A DNA stretch of 8,215 nucleotides from JAZLEZ01 sp045615505 (GCA_045615505.1 JAZLEZ010000062.1:1-8215); one strand, 5' to 3'. Shown: positions 1 to 6,516, numbered from the stretch's first letter. Notes: generated from the sequence alone by a model not told the origin. Translations and numbers: made by a program.

Positions 1-45
1 CAACCTGCGTGTAAGGCAGGGGCTCTCCCGCTGAGCTACATCGCC
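1..45 (-). tRNA. tRNA-Val (anticodon TAC), 5' part only
   Basis: Read on the minus strand, the first 45 nt fold as the 5' part of a tRNA. There is a 7-nt acceptor strand (GGCGATG), T8-A9, a D stem GCTC/GAGC with a 7-nt loop, and a 5-bp anticodon stem CCTGC/GCAGG. The stem encloses loop CTTACAC, whose anticodon TAC reads GUA valine codons. The variable loop, T arm, 3' acceptor strand and any terminator lie beyond the left edge. The tRNA is transcribed away from the protein genes. The D arm and anticodon arm pair perfectly, so the identity is secure although the 3' half cannot be seen. Confidence 0.93.
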
Positions 46-56
46 GAACGTTGAAA

Positions 57-85
57 AATTTATCAAATAGGGCAGAAAGTGTCAA
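57..85 (-). promoter_or_regulatory. sigma70-type promoter of the tRNA-Val gene
   Basis: On the minus strand a perfect -35 box TTGACA (85-80) is followed after 17 bp by TAAATT (62-57), which matches the -10 consensus at 4 of 6 positions. The predicted transcription start lies about 5 nt before the mature tRNA 5' end at 45, giving the very short leader usual for tRNA genes. No other gene lies on this strand in the window, so the promoter clearly serves the tRNA. Confidence 0.8.
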
Positions 86-105
86 CAATAAGTTCAGCAG
101 ACTTC

Positions 106-115
106 TTTTTTTTTT
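106..115. repeat. homopolymer of ten T in the divergent intergenic region
   Basis: Ten consecutive T (ten A on the minus strand) lie between the tRNA promoter and the first protein gene. For the tRNA the A-tract sits about 20 bp upstream of the -35 box. For the rightward operon it falls in the spacer and -35 region of the candidate promoter at 123-131. A run this long is prone to slippage. Whether its length matters cannot be seen from one sequence. Confidence 0.7.
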
Positions 116-122
116 ACTTGAA

Positions 123-131
123 TGTTAATAT
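123..131 (+). promoter_or_regulatory. candidate extended -10 promoter of the main operon
   Basis: The sequence TGTTAATAT has the extended -10 form TG-N-TAATAT, with the hexamer at 126-131 matching the consensus at 4 of 6 positions. The position 17 bp upstream holds TTCTTT, a poor -35 box, so any activity would depend on the extended -10 element. It would give a leader of roughly 18 nt before the ATG at 156. The ribosome binding site AGGGAGA (144-150) sits 5 nt before that ATG. This is a weak call made because the operon must start somewhere in this short gap. Confidence 0.35.
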
Positions 132-155
132 TAGCTGGTAATTAGGGAGAACAAT

Positions 156-857
156 ATGATTCTTACTGCAAAAAATCTGAGACTTGAAGCAAAGAAAGTA
201 CTGAAAAACAGATATTGGTGGGTAACATTGGCCGCATTTCTGTCAATTCTGTGTACATTGATAATTGCATGGATTTGCAAAGAAGTTACAGATTGCCGTC
301 CGAACTGTTTTTTCTGCTGCGGTTTTTTTTACGGATTGTTAATAGCTTTTTCAATACTTATTTCATTTGCATTATTGCTTCTCAACTCAACTGTGGGTTT
401 AGGGTTTGTCAAGTTTGTTACGAAGCTCTATGAATGTGAGGAGAAACCATCCCTTGATACACTTTTCGATTACTTCAAACAGTATAAGTGGAAGGCCTTT
501 TGGCTTGACATTTTGATTGACCTTAAGATACTTGCATGGGGGCTTTTACTGATAGTGCCCGGAATCATTGCAGGAATCAGATATTCACAGGCAAAGTTCA
601 TTCTTGCGGAAAATCCTGAATTAAGTGCAATAGAAGCCATCAGCAGAAGCAAAGAAATGATGAAAAATCAAAAATGGAAATACTTCTGTTTCAGACTCAG
701 CTATATAGGATGGTTTGTTCTTGCAAGTATTGTTCCCGGAGGGCAAACAATGTTGTTGCCTTACTCTTTGAGCGGATGTGCTGCGTTTTATCTGGACAGA
801 ACAGGAAGACTTTCAAAGGAAGAGAATACAGAGAATGCCGGACAGAGCAACTGTTGA
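156..857 (+). CDS. DUF975-type integral membrane protein
   Basis: A 233-aa polytopic membrane protein. Hydrophobic segments lie at about residues 20-41, 53-86, 122-148 and 182-212. The middle and C-terminal part resembles the DUF975 (COG5523) family: LLIVPGIIAGIRYS (141-153 region), then FILAENPELSAIEAISRSK, then the MMKNQKWKYF and LSYIGW blocks. That family spells these features as PGII..YS, ILADNPELS..EAI..S..MM.GHKWK and LSFIGW. Its function is not established. The start is supported by AGGGAGA 5 nt upstream. The loop between the first two segments is cysteine-rich (C41, C47, C51, C54, C55). This is the first gene of the operon, and its 3' end overlaps yggS by 23 bp. Location in the inner membrane is inferred from hydrophobicity. 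Confidence 0.8.
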   Translation: MILTAKNLRLEAKKVLKNRYWWVTLAAFLSILCTLIIAWICKEVTDCRPNCFFCCGFFYGLLIAFSILISFALLLLNSTVGLGFVKFVTKLYECEEKPSLDTLFDYFKQYKWKAFWLDILIDLKILAWGLLLIVPGIIAGIRYSQAKFILAENPELSAIEAISRSKEMMKNQKWKYFCFRLSYIGWFVLASIVPGGQTMLLPYSLSGCAAFYLDRTGRLSKEENTENAGQSNC

Positions 858-1488
858 ACAGATAAAGAATGAAATAGGTCGTGTGCATTTGATGGCAGTC
901 TCCAAAACACGAAGTCTTGAAGAAATTATGCAGGCCTACGAAATGGGCATCAGAATTTTCGGAGAGAATCATGTTCAGGAAATAGTTGCAAAGTTTTCCG
1001 ACGGGAAACCGGATGATATGGAAGTCCATATGATAGGACATCTACAGTCAAATAAGGTTTCCAAAGTAGTCTCTTTGGTTGATATGATAGAAAGTGTTGA
1101 TTCCTATTCACTGTTGGTAAAAATCAACAATGCGTGTGAAAAAATCGGGAAGGTCATGCCGGTGCTTCTGGAACTGAATACAAGCGGAGAAGAATCAAAA
1201 AGCGGATTTGACACAGAAGAGGAATTGACAGACTGTTTACGGAAATCTTCCGGCTTGAAAAACATAGTCGTAAAAGGACTGATGACCGTAGGTCCTGTGG
1301 CATGTCCGGAAGACAGAAAAGATGAACTGACAAGAGTTGCATTCAGAAAATTAAAAATTTTATACGATAAGTGCGGTTTGTCCGTACTCTCAATGGGAAT
1401 GAGCGGCGATTATGCAATAGCAGTGGAAGAGGGCTCTACACAGGTGAGAATAGGAACCAAAATCTTCGGAGAAAGAGTGTATGATTAA
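835..1488 (+). CDS. yggS: YggS/PROSC-type pyridoxal phosphate-binding protein (PLP homeostasis)
   Basis: A 217-aa cytoplasmic protein of the YggS/PLPBP family, a single-domain TIM barrel that binds PLP and keeps vitamin B6 and amino-acid pools balanced without a known catalytic reaction. Family landmarks are all present: the Schiff-base lysine K24 in AVSKT, FGENHVQE (42-49), HMIGHLQSNK (65-74), the ELNTSGEESKSGF block (113-125), KGLMTVG, LSMGMSGDYAIAV (185-197) and GSTQVRIGTKIFGER (200-214). I chose the ATG at 835, preceded by AAAGGAAGAG 10 nt upstream. The in-frame ATG at 778 would add 19 residues unlike the family and lengthen the overlap with the DUF975 gene. From 835 the protein is slightly short at its N-terminus (E. 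coli uses K36). It shares ATGATTAA with the next gene. Confidence 0.93.
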   Translation: MPDRATVEQIKNEIGRVHLMAVSKTRSLEEIMQAYEMGIRIFGENHVQEIVAKFSDGKPDDMEVHMIGHLQSNKVSKVVSLVDMIESVDSYSLLVKINNACEKIGKVMPVLLELNTSGEESKSGFDTEEELTDCLRKSSGLKNIVVKGLMTVGPVACPEDRKDELTRVAFRKLKILYDKCGLSVLSMGMSGDYAIAVEEGSTQVRIGTKIFGERVYD

Positions 1489-1783
1489 AAAGATTGTGGC
1501 GCTGATTCTTTTAGTTGTTATTTGCTCATCTACGCTGTTTGCCCTCGATATGACGAATGCAGAGCCGTATTCAAAAGATGAGTTTCCCAAATGGGAACTC
1601 AATCTCAGAAGAACCGAAATTATTTTTTTCGGAACAATTCCCGTAGCGTATCCTCTTACATCTTTGGTATGTGATATTGCAAATAAAGATCTGGATTTTT
1701 GGGAGAAGGTTGGAGTCTCGGCCGCAGTTGCAGCAGGAGTTGCACTAACCGACTTCATTATAGGTTTAATCAAGGCCGAATGA
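1481..1783 (+). CDS. small exported or membrane protein of unknown function
   Basis: A 100-aa protein I do not recognise as a named family. It starts with a Sec-type signal or anchor: MIKK, a hydrophobic core (residues 5-20), and a plausible signal peptidase site after A21. Next comes a polar stretch (23-43) with the basic NLRR, then a hydrophobic segment (46-65, containing FFGTIPVAYPLT). An acidic link and an alanine/valine-rich C-terminal segment (77-98) follow, so the mature protein probably has two membrane passes. C15 lies within the hydrophobic core, and VVIC is not a good lipobox. GGAG (1468-1471) is 9 nt upstream of the ATG. It overlaps yggS by 8 bp and rluD by 4 bp (ATGA), so it is translated as part of the operon. 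Function unknown. Confidence 0.7.
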   Translation: MIKKIVALILLVVICSSTLFALDMTNAEPYSKDEFPKWELNLRRTEIIFFGTIPVAYPLTSLVCDIANKDLDFWEKVGVSAAVAAGVALTDFIIGLIKAE

Positions 1784-2706
1784 GAGTAGAAAAGAATTAC
1801 GATTTCAACAATATTTCTCTTGAATCAAAGCAGAGAGTTGATTCTTTTCTTGCTGCAAATATTGAAGGACTTTCCCGAAGTGCTCTTACCGGAAAAGACT
1901 GTGAAATCTATATCAACGGAGTTGCTTCAAAAAAAAGTGACAGTGTAAGAAGCGGAGACAATGTATCGCTTTTTTATTCGGCAGAAGTATTTGACAAGGT
2001 TGAACCGGAACCTCTCGAATTGGATATTCTTTATGAAGATTCCTCAATGCTCGTAATCAACAAGGCACAGGGGATGGTTGTTCATCCAGGAGCAGGTAAC
2101 ATTCACGGAACTGTTGTAAATGCTTTGGCTTTCAGATACGGACAGAGTTTTATTGATTCAATGGCTGATGAATGCGATGTTAAGAGACCCGGAATCGTTC
2201 ACAGATTGGATAAGGATACAAGCGGAGTACTGGTAATTGCACTAACTTCTCAGGCCCATGCCGATTTGTCAGCTCAGTTTCAGAACAGGGAGATAAAGAA
2301 ATACTACTATGCACTTTGTGACGGTTTTTTCCCAAAACGGGATGACTTCATAGAATGTCAGTTGGGTCGGGATAGATTTGACAGAAAGCTTTTTGCAGTT
2401 GTGAACAGCGGCGGCAAGTATTCCAAAAGTCATTTTACAGTTGAAAAACAATATGACAAATGTGCTTTGGTTAAGGTGAGAATCTATACCGGAAGAACAC
2501 ATCAGATAAGGGTTCATATGAAGAGCATAGGGCATCCGGTAATAGGGGATGTGCTGTACAATAACCAACTTTCCCATTTTGAAGGAAAAACTCTTATGCT
2601 TCACAGTTACAGCCTTGAAATAAAACACCCTGTCACAGGAGAAATAATGACATTCAAAGCACCGGTTCCCGAAAGATTTGCATTTGCACAAGAGGTATGC
2701 AGATGA
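1780..2706 (+). CDS. rluD: RluD-type 23S rRNA pseudouridine synthase
   Basis: A 308-aa RluA-family enzyme that isomerises uridine to pseudouridine in RNA. An N-terminal S4 RNA-binding domain (about residues 19-66, with LSRS and INGV) precedes the catalytic domain. That domain has INKAQGMVVHPGAGN (93-107), PGIVHRLDKDTSG (137-149) with catalytic D144, and GRTHQIRVHM (238-247). An S4 domain plus this motif set and length fit RluD, which modifies helix 69 of 23S rRNA. RluC-like specificity cannot be excluded from sequence alone. The start is the ATG at 1780, in an ATGA overlap with the upstream gene and with AAGG 4 nt upstream. The open frame extends back to 1699, but that stretch shows no S4 similarity and lies inside the preceding gene. 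The stop overlaps the rsgA start by 4 bp. Confidence 0.92.
   Translation: MRVEKNYDFNNISLESKQRVDSFLAANIEGLSRSALTGKDCEIYINGVASKKSDSVRSGDNVSLFYSAEVFDKVEPEPLELDILYEDSSMLVINKAQGMVVHPGAGNIHGTVVNALAFRYGQSFIDSMADECDVKRPGIVHRLDKDTSGVLVIALTSQAHADLSAQFQNREIKKYYYALCDGFFPKRDDFIECQLGRDRFDRKLFAVVNSGGKYSKSHFTVEKQYDKCALVKVRIYTGRTHQIRVHMKSIGHPVIGDVLYNNQLSHFEGKTLMLHSYSLEIKHPVTGEIMTFKAPVPERFAFAQEVCR
2691..2705 (+). promoter_or_regulatory. ribosome binding site that decides the rsgA start
   Basis: AGAGG (2691-2695) is followed by two in-frame ATG codons, at 2697 and 2703. The first is only 1 nt away, too close for normal initiation. The second is 7 nt away and forms an ATGA overlap with the rluD stop, as at other junctions here. 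The second ATG is therefore preferred. Confidence 0.65.
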
Positions 2707-3626
2707 AAGGAAGCGTATTGAGGTCCATCAACAATATTTACTCTGTAAAAGGTGAAGATAACAGGATTTACAGTTGCAGAATCAAAGGAAAAAAACTTGA
2801 GCAGGCAAAGGGTGAGTATAACCCTATAGTTGCCGGAGACATAGTAGAATTTGATACAGTAGGAAATTCAGAAGGATTGGTTACTCTCAGGCAAGACAGA
2901 AAAACCGAGTTCTCCAGATGGAATGTCAAAAGTCAGAGCAATCAGACAATATGTGCAAATATGGATATGGTTGTCTGTGTCTGTTCCGTGGAAAGTCCTC
3001 CTTTCAGACCCAGATTCATAGATAGGGTGATAGCCTGTTGCAGAAATGTTCCCATACTGATATGTATGAACAAATCCGATATCCTTATGACAGAAGATGA
3101 ATTTCGGAGATTTTCCCTCTATAAAAAACTGGGTTTTGATGTTGTTTCTGTATCATCACAAACAGGTGAAAACATAGATAAACTGATTGAAAAAATAAAA
3201 GGAAAAACAGTATCTTTCGTAGGTCAGAGCGGAGTGGGAAAAAGTTCACTTGTCAACGCACTTCTGGGAGCTGATCAAAGGGTAGGAGATATCAGCGAAA
3301 AGTACAACAGAGGATGTCATACGACCAATTATTCTTTTGTCATAGAGGGAAAAGATTTTACCGTTATAGATACTCCGGGTTTCAGGGAAATTTCCGTACC
3401 TCATGATGATGTGCATCTGGTGTCAAAGGCATTTCCTGAATTCAGTGAATGCAGATGTGTTTACGACTCTTGTCTTCATATCAATGAACCTGGATGTGAA
3501 GTCATACGGAAAGTAGAAGACAAACTGATAAATGCAGACAGATATGAAAGCTATCTGAGAATACTGCAAAGTATGGAAGACAGACTTCCGGTTTGGAGCA
3601 GAAATGTTCAAAAGAACAGCAAGTGA
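2703..3626 (+). CDS. rsgA: RsgA, small ribosomal subunit-dependent GTPase (circularly permuted)
   Basis: A 307-aa GTPase that checks late 30S subunit maturation and is released on GTP hydrolysis. An OB-fold-like N-terminal domain (about residues 1-70) is followed by the permuted GTPase domain in the order G4-G1-G2/G3. The motifs are NKSD (123-126), P-loop GQSGVGKSS (174-182), HTT switch I and DTPG (223-226). A C-terminal zinc knuckle has ligands C252, C257, H259 and C265. This order and the zinc knuckle are diagnostic of RsgA (YjeQ/YloQ). The length is close to the B. subtilis form and lacks the N-terminal extension of E. coli RsgA. An extra cysteine, C250, flanks the zinc site. The gene overlaps rluD by 4 bp and mutS2 by 23 bp, pointing to coupled translation. 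Confidence 0.96.
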   Translation: MKGSVLRSINNIYSVKGEDNRIYSCRIKGKKLEQAKGEYNPIVAGDIVEFDTVGNSEGLVTLRQDRKTEFSRWNVKSQSNQTICANMDMVVCVCSVESPPFRPRFIDRVIACCRNVPILICMNKSDILMTEDEFRRFSLYKKLGFDVVSVSSQTGENIDKLIEKIKGKTVSFVGQSGVGKSSLVNALLGADQRVGDISEKYNRGCHTTNYSFVIEGKDFTVIDTPGFREISVPHDDVHLVSKAFPEFSECRCVYDSCLHINEPGCEVIRKVEDKLINADRYESYLRILQSMEDRLPVWSRNVQKNSK

Positions 3627-5976
3627 TTTGGGACTGGATCAGGTTCTTGAAAATGTTGCCTCTTATGCATTGAGTTTACAGGGAAAATCCGCTGTAAAAA
3701 GAGCAATACCTGTATTTGAAGAAAAACAATATTCATTCAGGCAGGAAAATGTTACTTCTGTTATAAATGCTCAGATAAAAGCACAGACACAGGAATTGTC
3801 AGCAGAGATTTTTTCTGATATTTCCCCGGTATTCGATTTCATCCTTCAGAATCCTACAGGCGCATTGGAAGGTCCTTTGATTTATGATGTCGGACAATAC
3901 ATAAAAAGTGCAGTTATTCTCAGAAAAATATTCTGTCTTAATTCAGAAGGTGCGGATATCTCTCAAATTATTTCGGAACCGGATGAAGAATTGTGTTATC
4001 TCAGTCAGGAAATATTCAGGATTCTTGATTCTGACGGAACTGTAAAGGAAAGCTATCCCAGTGTTAGGGCTTTAATTGAAAAAGCTGAAGCAAAGAGAAT
4101 TGAAAGAACAAGAACTGCATCAGAGTTGCTCCGGGAAAATAATGAACTTATGAACGGAGACAATGCAGTACTGCGTAACGGAAGACTTGTTCTGCCGGTG
4201 CGTAACGATATGCATTCAAAAATGAGCGGTTATGTTCAGGGGTGTTCTCAAAGCGGAGCAACGGTTTTTATGGAACCGTTCAGACTTGTTGATATGAACA
4301 ATGCCGTAAATATTGCTGTACAGGAAATAGAAATCGAAATTGCCAGATTGCTGAATTACCTTACTGTGATGATAAGAAAGACTGAACAAAAACTGCGGAT
4401 TCTGGTTTCTCAGATTACAGAAGCTGACTTTCTCTATGCATTTGCAACTTGGGCACGGAAAAACAATTGCTGCAAAGTATCATACAATGAGAAATACACC
4501 TGCAATCTGTTAAATGCAAGGCATCCTCTTCTTAAAGAAAACTGTGTTCCAATCGATCTTATAATTGATAATTGTTTCAAGGCAGTTGTACTTACAGGAC
4601 CAAACGCCGGCGGAAAAACAGTAACTATGAAAACGGTAGGATTGTTTTCGCTGATAAATCAGATATGCGGATATATTCCAGCCTCGGACGGTTCCTCTTT
4701 GGCTTTGTTTGACAGGGTTTTTACCGATATAGGAGACGATCAGAGTATAGAAAACCGACTTTCGACTTTCAGCGGACACATGAAATCCATAAGCTTCGTT
4801 TTAAGGTCCGTTACAGCCGATTCTCTGGTGATTCTGGACGAACTGGGAAGCGGAACGGATCCTCAGGAAGGAGCTGCTCTTGCCCGTTCGATTTTGGAGT
4901 ACTGCACAAATCGTGCGAAATTGACTTTGACTACAAGTCATCACGGAGTACTTAAACAGTATGCATATTCTTCGGAAAATGTTCTTAATGCTTCAATGGA
5001 ATTCGATGAAAAGACTCTTGAACCTACATTCAAAGTAATCAGCGGTCTGCCCGGCGAAAGTCACGCAATCGATACTGCAATAAGAATGCATCTGCCGAAA
5101 TCTGTAACAACCAATGCCCAGAAATATATGGGAAAGGAAGCTGTTAAAATCAGTTCAATCATCAGAGGTCTTGAACAGAAAAGAAAAGAAACGGATGAAA
5201 TGAATTCCGAAATAACAATAAGACTGAACGAAGTAAAAAAACAACAGAAAGAACTTGCGGAAAAAGAAAGAAAAGTCGCTGCATTTGAAAACAACTTCAA
5301 AAAAGAACAGCTCAGAGACTTTGATGTTTTTGTTAAGGGAATCCGAAAGGAGCTGGAAGGCCTTGTCCGGGAACTGAGAGAAGGTGAAATAACAAAGGAA
5401 AAAACAAAGAAAGTCAAAGAGGAAATACTGAAACTTGAAAAAATAAAAAATGACCGCGAAGAAAAGATAAAAGAGCGGGAGAGTGAACTTGAATATCAGG
5501 ATTATGAAGAGCTGTTGCAAAGTGCGGAAAATGTTCATCTGAAAGCAGGAATGGATGTACTGTGCGGACAGTTCAAAAGAGAAGGAACAATCATAAAAGA
5601 AGCGGGACACGGAAAATGGATTGTTGCCATAGGTACTATGAAGTTTACTTTCAAAGAAACAGAGCTGGCAGTTCCCCGACGCACTGTTGAAAGAAAAAAT
5701 TATATATTTGAGAAGGGCTCACAAGCTCCTATGCCGAAATTGAATCTCGATTTGAGAGGAATGAGGTTGGTTGAGGCTCTTGAAGCAATAGATGATGAAA
5801 TTGAGGCATGTTATGTTCATGGAATTACCTCTTTTTCCGTTATACACGGTTACGGGGACGGAATTCTTTCATCCGGTATTCAAAAACATCTTAAAATGAA
5901 TGAAATTGTTGCAGAATATCATTTTGCACATCCTGACGACGGCGGTCAGGGAAAAACTTATGTTACTTTGAAGTGA
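3604..5976 (+). CDS. mutS2: MutS2, ABC-type ATPase with KOW-like and Smr domains
   Basis: A 790-aa complete MutS2. The order is: N-terminal and lever region (1-300), ATPase domain, long charged coiled coil (about 520-636), KOW-like segment (about 646-690) and C-terminal Smr domain (713-790). ATPase motifs are Walker A GPNAGGKT (332-339), STFSGH (387-392), Walker B ILDE (410-413) and GSGTDPQEG. The Smr domain keeps LDLRG (715-719) and HGYGDG (748-753), which replaces the more common HGKGTG. MutS2 lacks the mismatch-recognition domain of MutS. It was linked to suppression of recombination, and in B. subtilis it splits collided or stalled ribosomes. GGAG lies 5 nt before the ATG, supporting a start inside the last codons of rsgA. 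The rluD-rsgA neighbours favour a ribosome role. Confidence 0.96.
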   Translation: MFKRTASDLGLDQVLENVASYALSLQGKSAVKRAIPVFEEKQYSFRQENVTSVINAQIKAQTQELSAEIFSDISPVFDFILQNPTGALEGPLIYDVGQYIKSAVILRKIFCLNSEGADISQIISEPDEELCYLSQEIFRILDSDGTVKESYPSVRALIEKAEAKRIERTRTASELLRENNELMNGDNAVLRNGRLVLPVRNDMHSKMSGYVQGCSQSGATVFMEPFRLVDMNNAVNIAVQEIEIEIARLLNYLTVMIRKTEQKLRILVSQITEADFLYAFATWARKNNCCKVSYNEKYTCNLLNARHPLLKENCVPIDLIIDNCFKAVVLTGPNAGGKTVTMKTVGLFSLINQICGYIPASDGSSLALFDRVFTDIGDDQSIENRLSTFSGHMKSISFVLRSVTADSLVILDELGSGTDPQEGAALARSILEYCTNRAKLTLTTSHHGVLKQYAYSSENVLNASMEFDEKTLEPTFKVISGLPGESHAIDTAIRMHLPKSVTTNAQKYMGKEAVKISSIIRGLEQKRKETDEMNSEITIRLNEVKKQQKELAEKERKVAAFENNFKKEQLRDFDVFVKGIRKELEGLVRELREGEITKEKTKKVKEEILKLEKIKNDREEKIKERESELEYQDYEELLQSAENVHLKAGMDVLCGQFKREGTIIKEAGHGKWIVAIGTMKFTFKETELAVPRRTVERKNYIFEKGSQAPMPKLNLDLRGMRLVEALEAIDDEIEACYVHGITSFSVIHGYGDGILSSGIQKHLKMNEIVAEYHFAHPDDGGQGKTYVTLK

Positions 5977-5982
5977 GGCAAT

Positions 5983-6174
5983 ATGGGAAAATTCACCTTG
6001 ACCAATCTTAAAACGGATAAAATCAGAACTTACGAAGCAGAAGATGTTCAGAAGGCTATTATCGACATGCGATTCAAACTGGATTTAGGACTTTATGAAG
6101 ATGCCGAGTTGCAGAATGAGTACGAAAAGACAGGTCTTGAAGTTTTCAGATTCGATGTGGCGGAGGAAAAATGA
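5983..6174 (+). CDS. 63-aa conserved-looking small protein of unknown function
   Basis: A small, soluble, acidic protein with no signal peptide or membrane segment and no cysteine. I recognise no family. The first 15 residues look like a beta hairpin (KFTLTNLKTDKIRTYEA). A predicted helix follows (about 20-50), then a short strand-like EVFRFDV before an acidic end. The start is 6 nt after the mutS2 stop, with GAGG 4 nt upstream, so it very likely depends on mutS2 transcription and translation. It ends in an ATGA overlap with the next gene. Being real rather than a chance frame is supported by the tight spacing on both sides, the ribosome binding sites, and codon choice like the neighbours. 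Its function is unknown. Confidence 0.65.
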   Translation: MGKFTLTNLKTDKIRTYEAEDVQKAIIDMRFKLDLGLYEDAELQNEYEKTGLEVFRFDVAEEK

Positions 6175-6494
6175 AAAACAGAAAGATTCCTAAACCCGGC
6201 GAGGATGCCAGACAGGATTTTGAAGATTTTATTACAGCTTTGGATGCTTTGAACGATATGTCGGAACAGATGTGGAATGCCGGAATGAATGAAAAAGCCT
6301 GTCTGACAGATGCTCAGATATATGAATCGTCAAGAAAAATACTTGGGGAAACACATCCGGGAACACTCAAAGCCATGTATAATTATGCACTGGGACTTGC
6401 AAAAACAAACAGAAATGAAGAATCTGCAGAAATTCTGAATAAATATGTAGAATTGAACGACGCAATTAAAGACGCAATTAAAGAACGCAATTAA
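6171..6494 (+). CDS. 107-aa TPR-like small protein
   Basis: A cytoplasmic helical protein. An N-terminal polar segment (1-16) and a helix rich in acidic and aromatic residues (14-45) are followed by a stretch matching the kinesin-light-chain type of tetratricopeptide repeat. It runs LGETHPGTLKAMYNYALGL (58-76), then AKTNRNEESAEILNKYVEL (77-95). The hallmarks are LGxxHPxT, an NYA in the first helix and an A/I pattern in the second. Such repeats bind other proteins, and the partner is unknown. GGAGG (6162-6166) lies 4 nt upstream, and the ATG overlaps the stop of the 63-aa gene. The C-terminus (DAIKDAIKERN) is encoded by a 12-bp tandem repeat and ends because an extra A in the last copy creates the stop. 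It is the last gene of the operon before a new promoter. Confidence 0.7.
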   Translation: MKNRKIPKPGEDARQDFEDFITALDALNDMSEQMWNAGMNEKACLTDAQIYESSRKILGETHPGTLKAMYNYALGLAKTNRNEESAEILNKYVELNDAIKDAIKERN

Positions 6495-6496
6495 AG
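6459..6496 (+). repeat. 12-bp tandem repeat, three copies, at the 3' end of the TPR-like gene
   Basis: GACGCAATTAAA occurs exactly at 6459-6470 and 6471-6482. A third copy follows with one inserted base, GAACGCAATTAAAG (6483-6496). Reading frame GAC GCA ATT AAA gives DAIK twice. The inserted A in copy three changes the frame to GAA CGC AAT TAA, ending the protein. Without it the frame would continue only to a TAA a few codons later, at about 6503-6507. Confidence 0.9.
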
Positions 6497-6516
6497 AAAA
6501 ACAATAAGACTTGCGT
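6485..6516. repeat. inverted repeat ACGCAA/TTGCGT spanning the atp promoter -35 region
   Basis: ACGCAA (6485-6490) in the third tandem copy is complementary to TTGCGT (6511-6516), with a 20-nt A-rich loop. The second copy extends this to 7 bp, as GACGCAA (6471-6477) against TTGCGTC (6511-6517). No T run follows, so it does not look like an intrinsic terminator. It may be a chance pairing or an operator-like element. Confidence 0.35.

Noticed and set aside
778..834. Upstream ATG extending YggS by 19 residues
   Set aside because: The added residues do not resemble the family and would lengthen the overlap with the upstream gene to 80 bp. The ATG at 835 has a better-placed purine-rich ribosome binding site. 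Some doubt remains because the N-terminus is then a little short.
697..1041. 114-aa open frame on the minus strand
   Set aside because: It lies opposite the end of the DUF975 gene and the start of yggS, both well supported. It is rich in His, Cys and Phe in a random-looking pattern and has no recognisable domain.
1241..1254. Short hairpin CGGAA/TTCCG inside yggS
   Set aside because: It is a five-bp stem within a conserved coding region with no T run, and such stems are expected by chance.
1699..1779. Upstream extension of the RluD frame
   Set aside because: It encodes Arg/Cys/Ser-rich residues unlike the S4 domain and lies inside the 100-aa gene. The ATGA overlap start at 1780 fits the operon pattern.
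2269..2691. 140-aa minus-strand open frame
   Set aside because: It is entirely within rluD, opposite the conserved catalytic region, with no ribosome binding site or domain.
3325..3345. GCHTT instead of GRHTT or GKHTT in the RsgA switch I region
   Set aside because: The residue before HTT varies in the family (Q in E. coli, K or R elsewhere), and the HTT itself is intact, so this does not suggest loss of function.
5155..5610. Phe-rich minus-strand open frames of 151 and 118 aa (5061-5610)
   Set aside because: They are the antisense shadow of the Lys/Glu-rich coiled coil of MutS2. GAA/AAA codons read backwards give Phe/Ser runs that only imitate membrane proteins.
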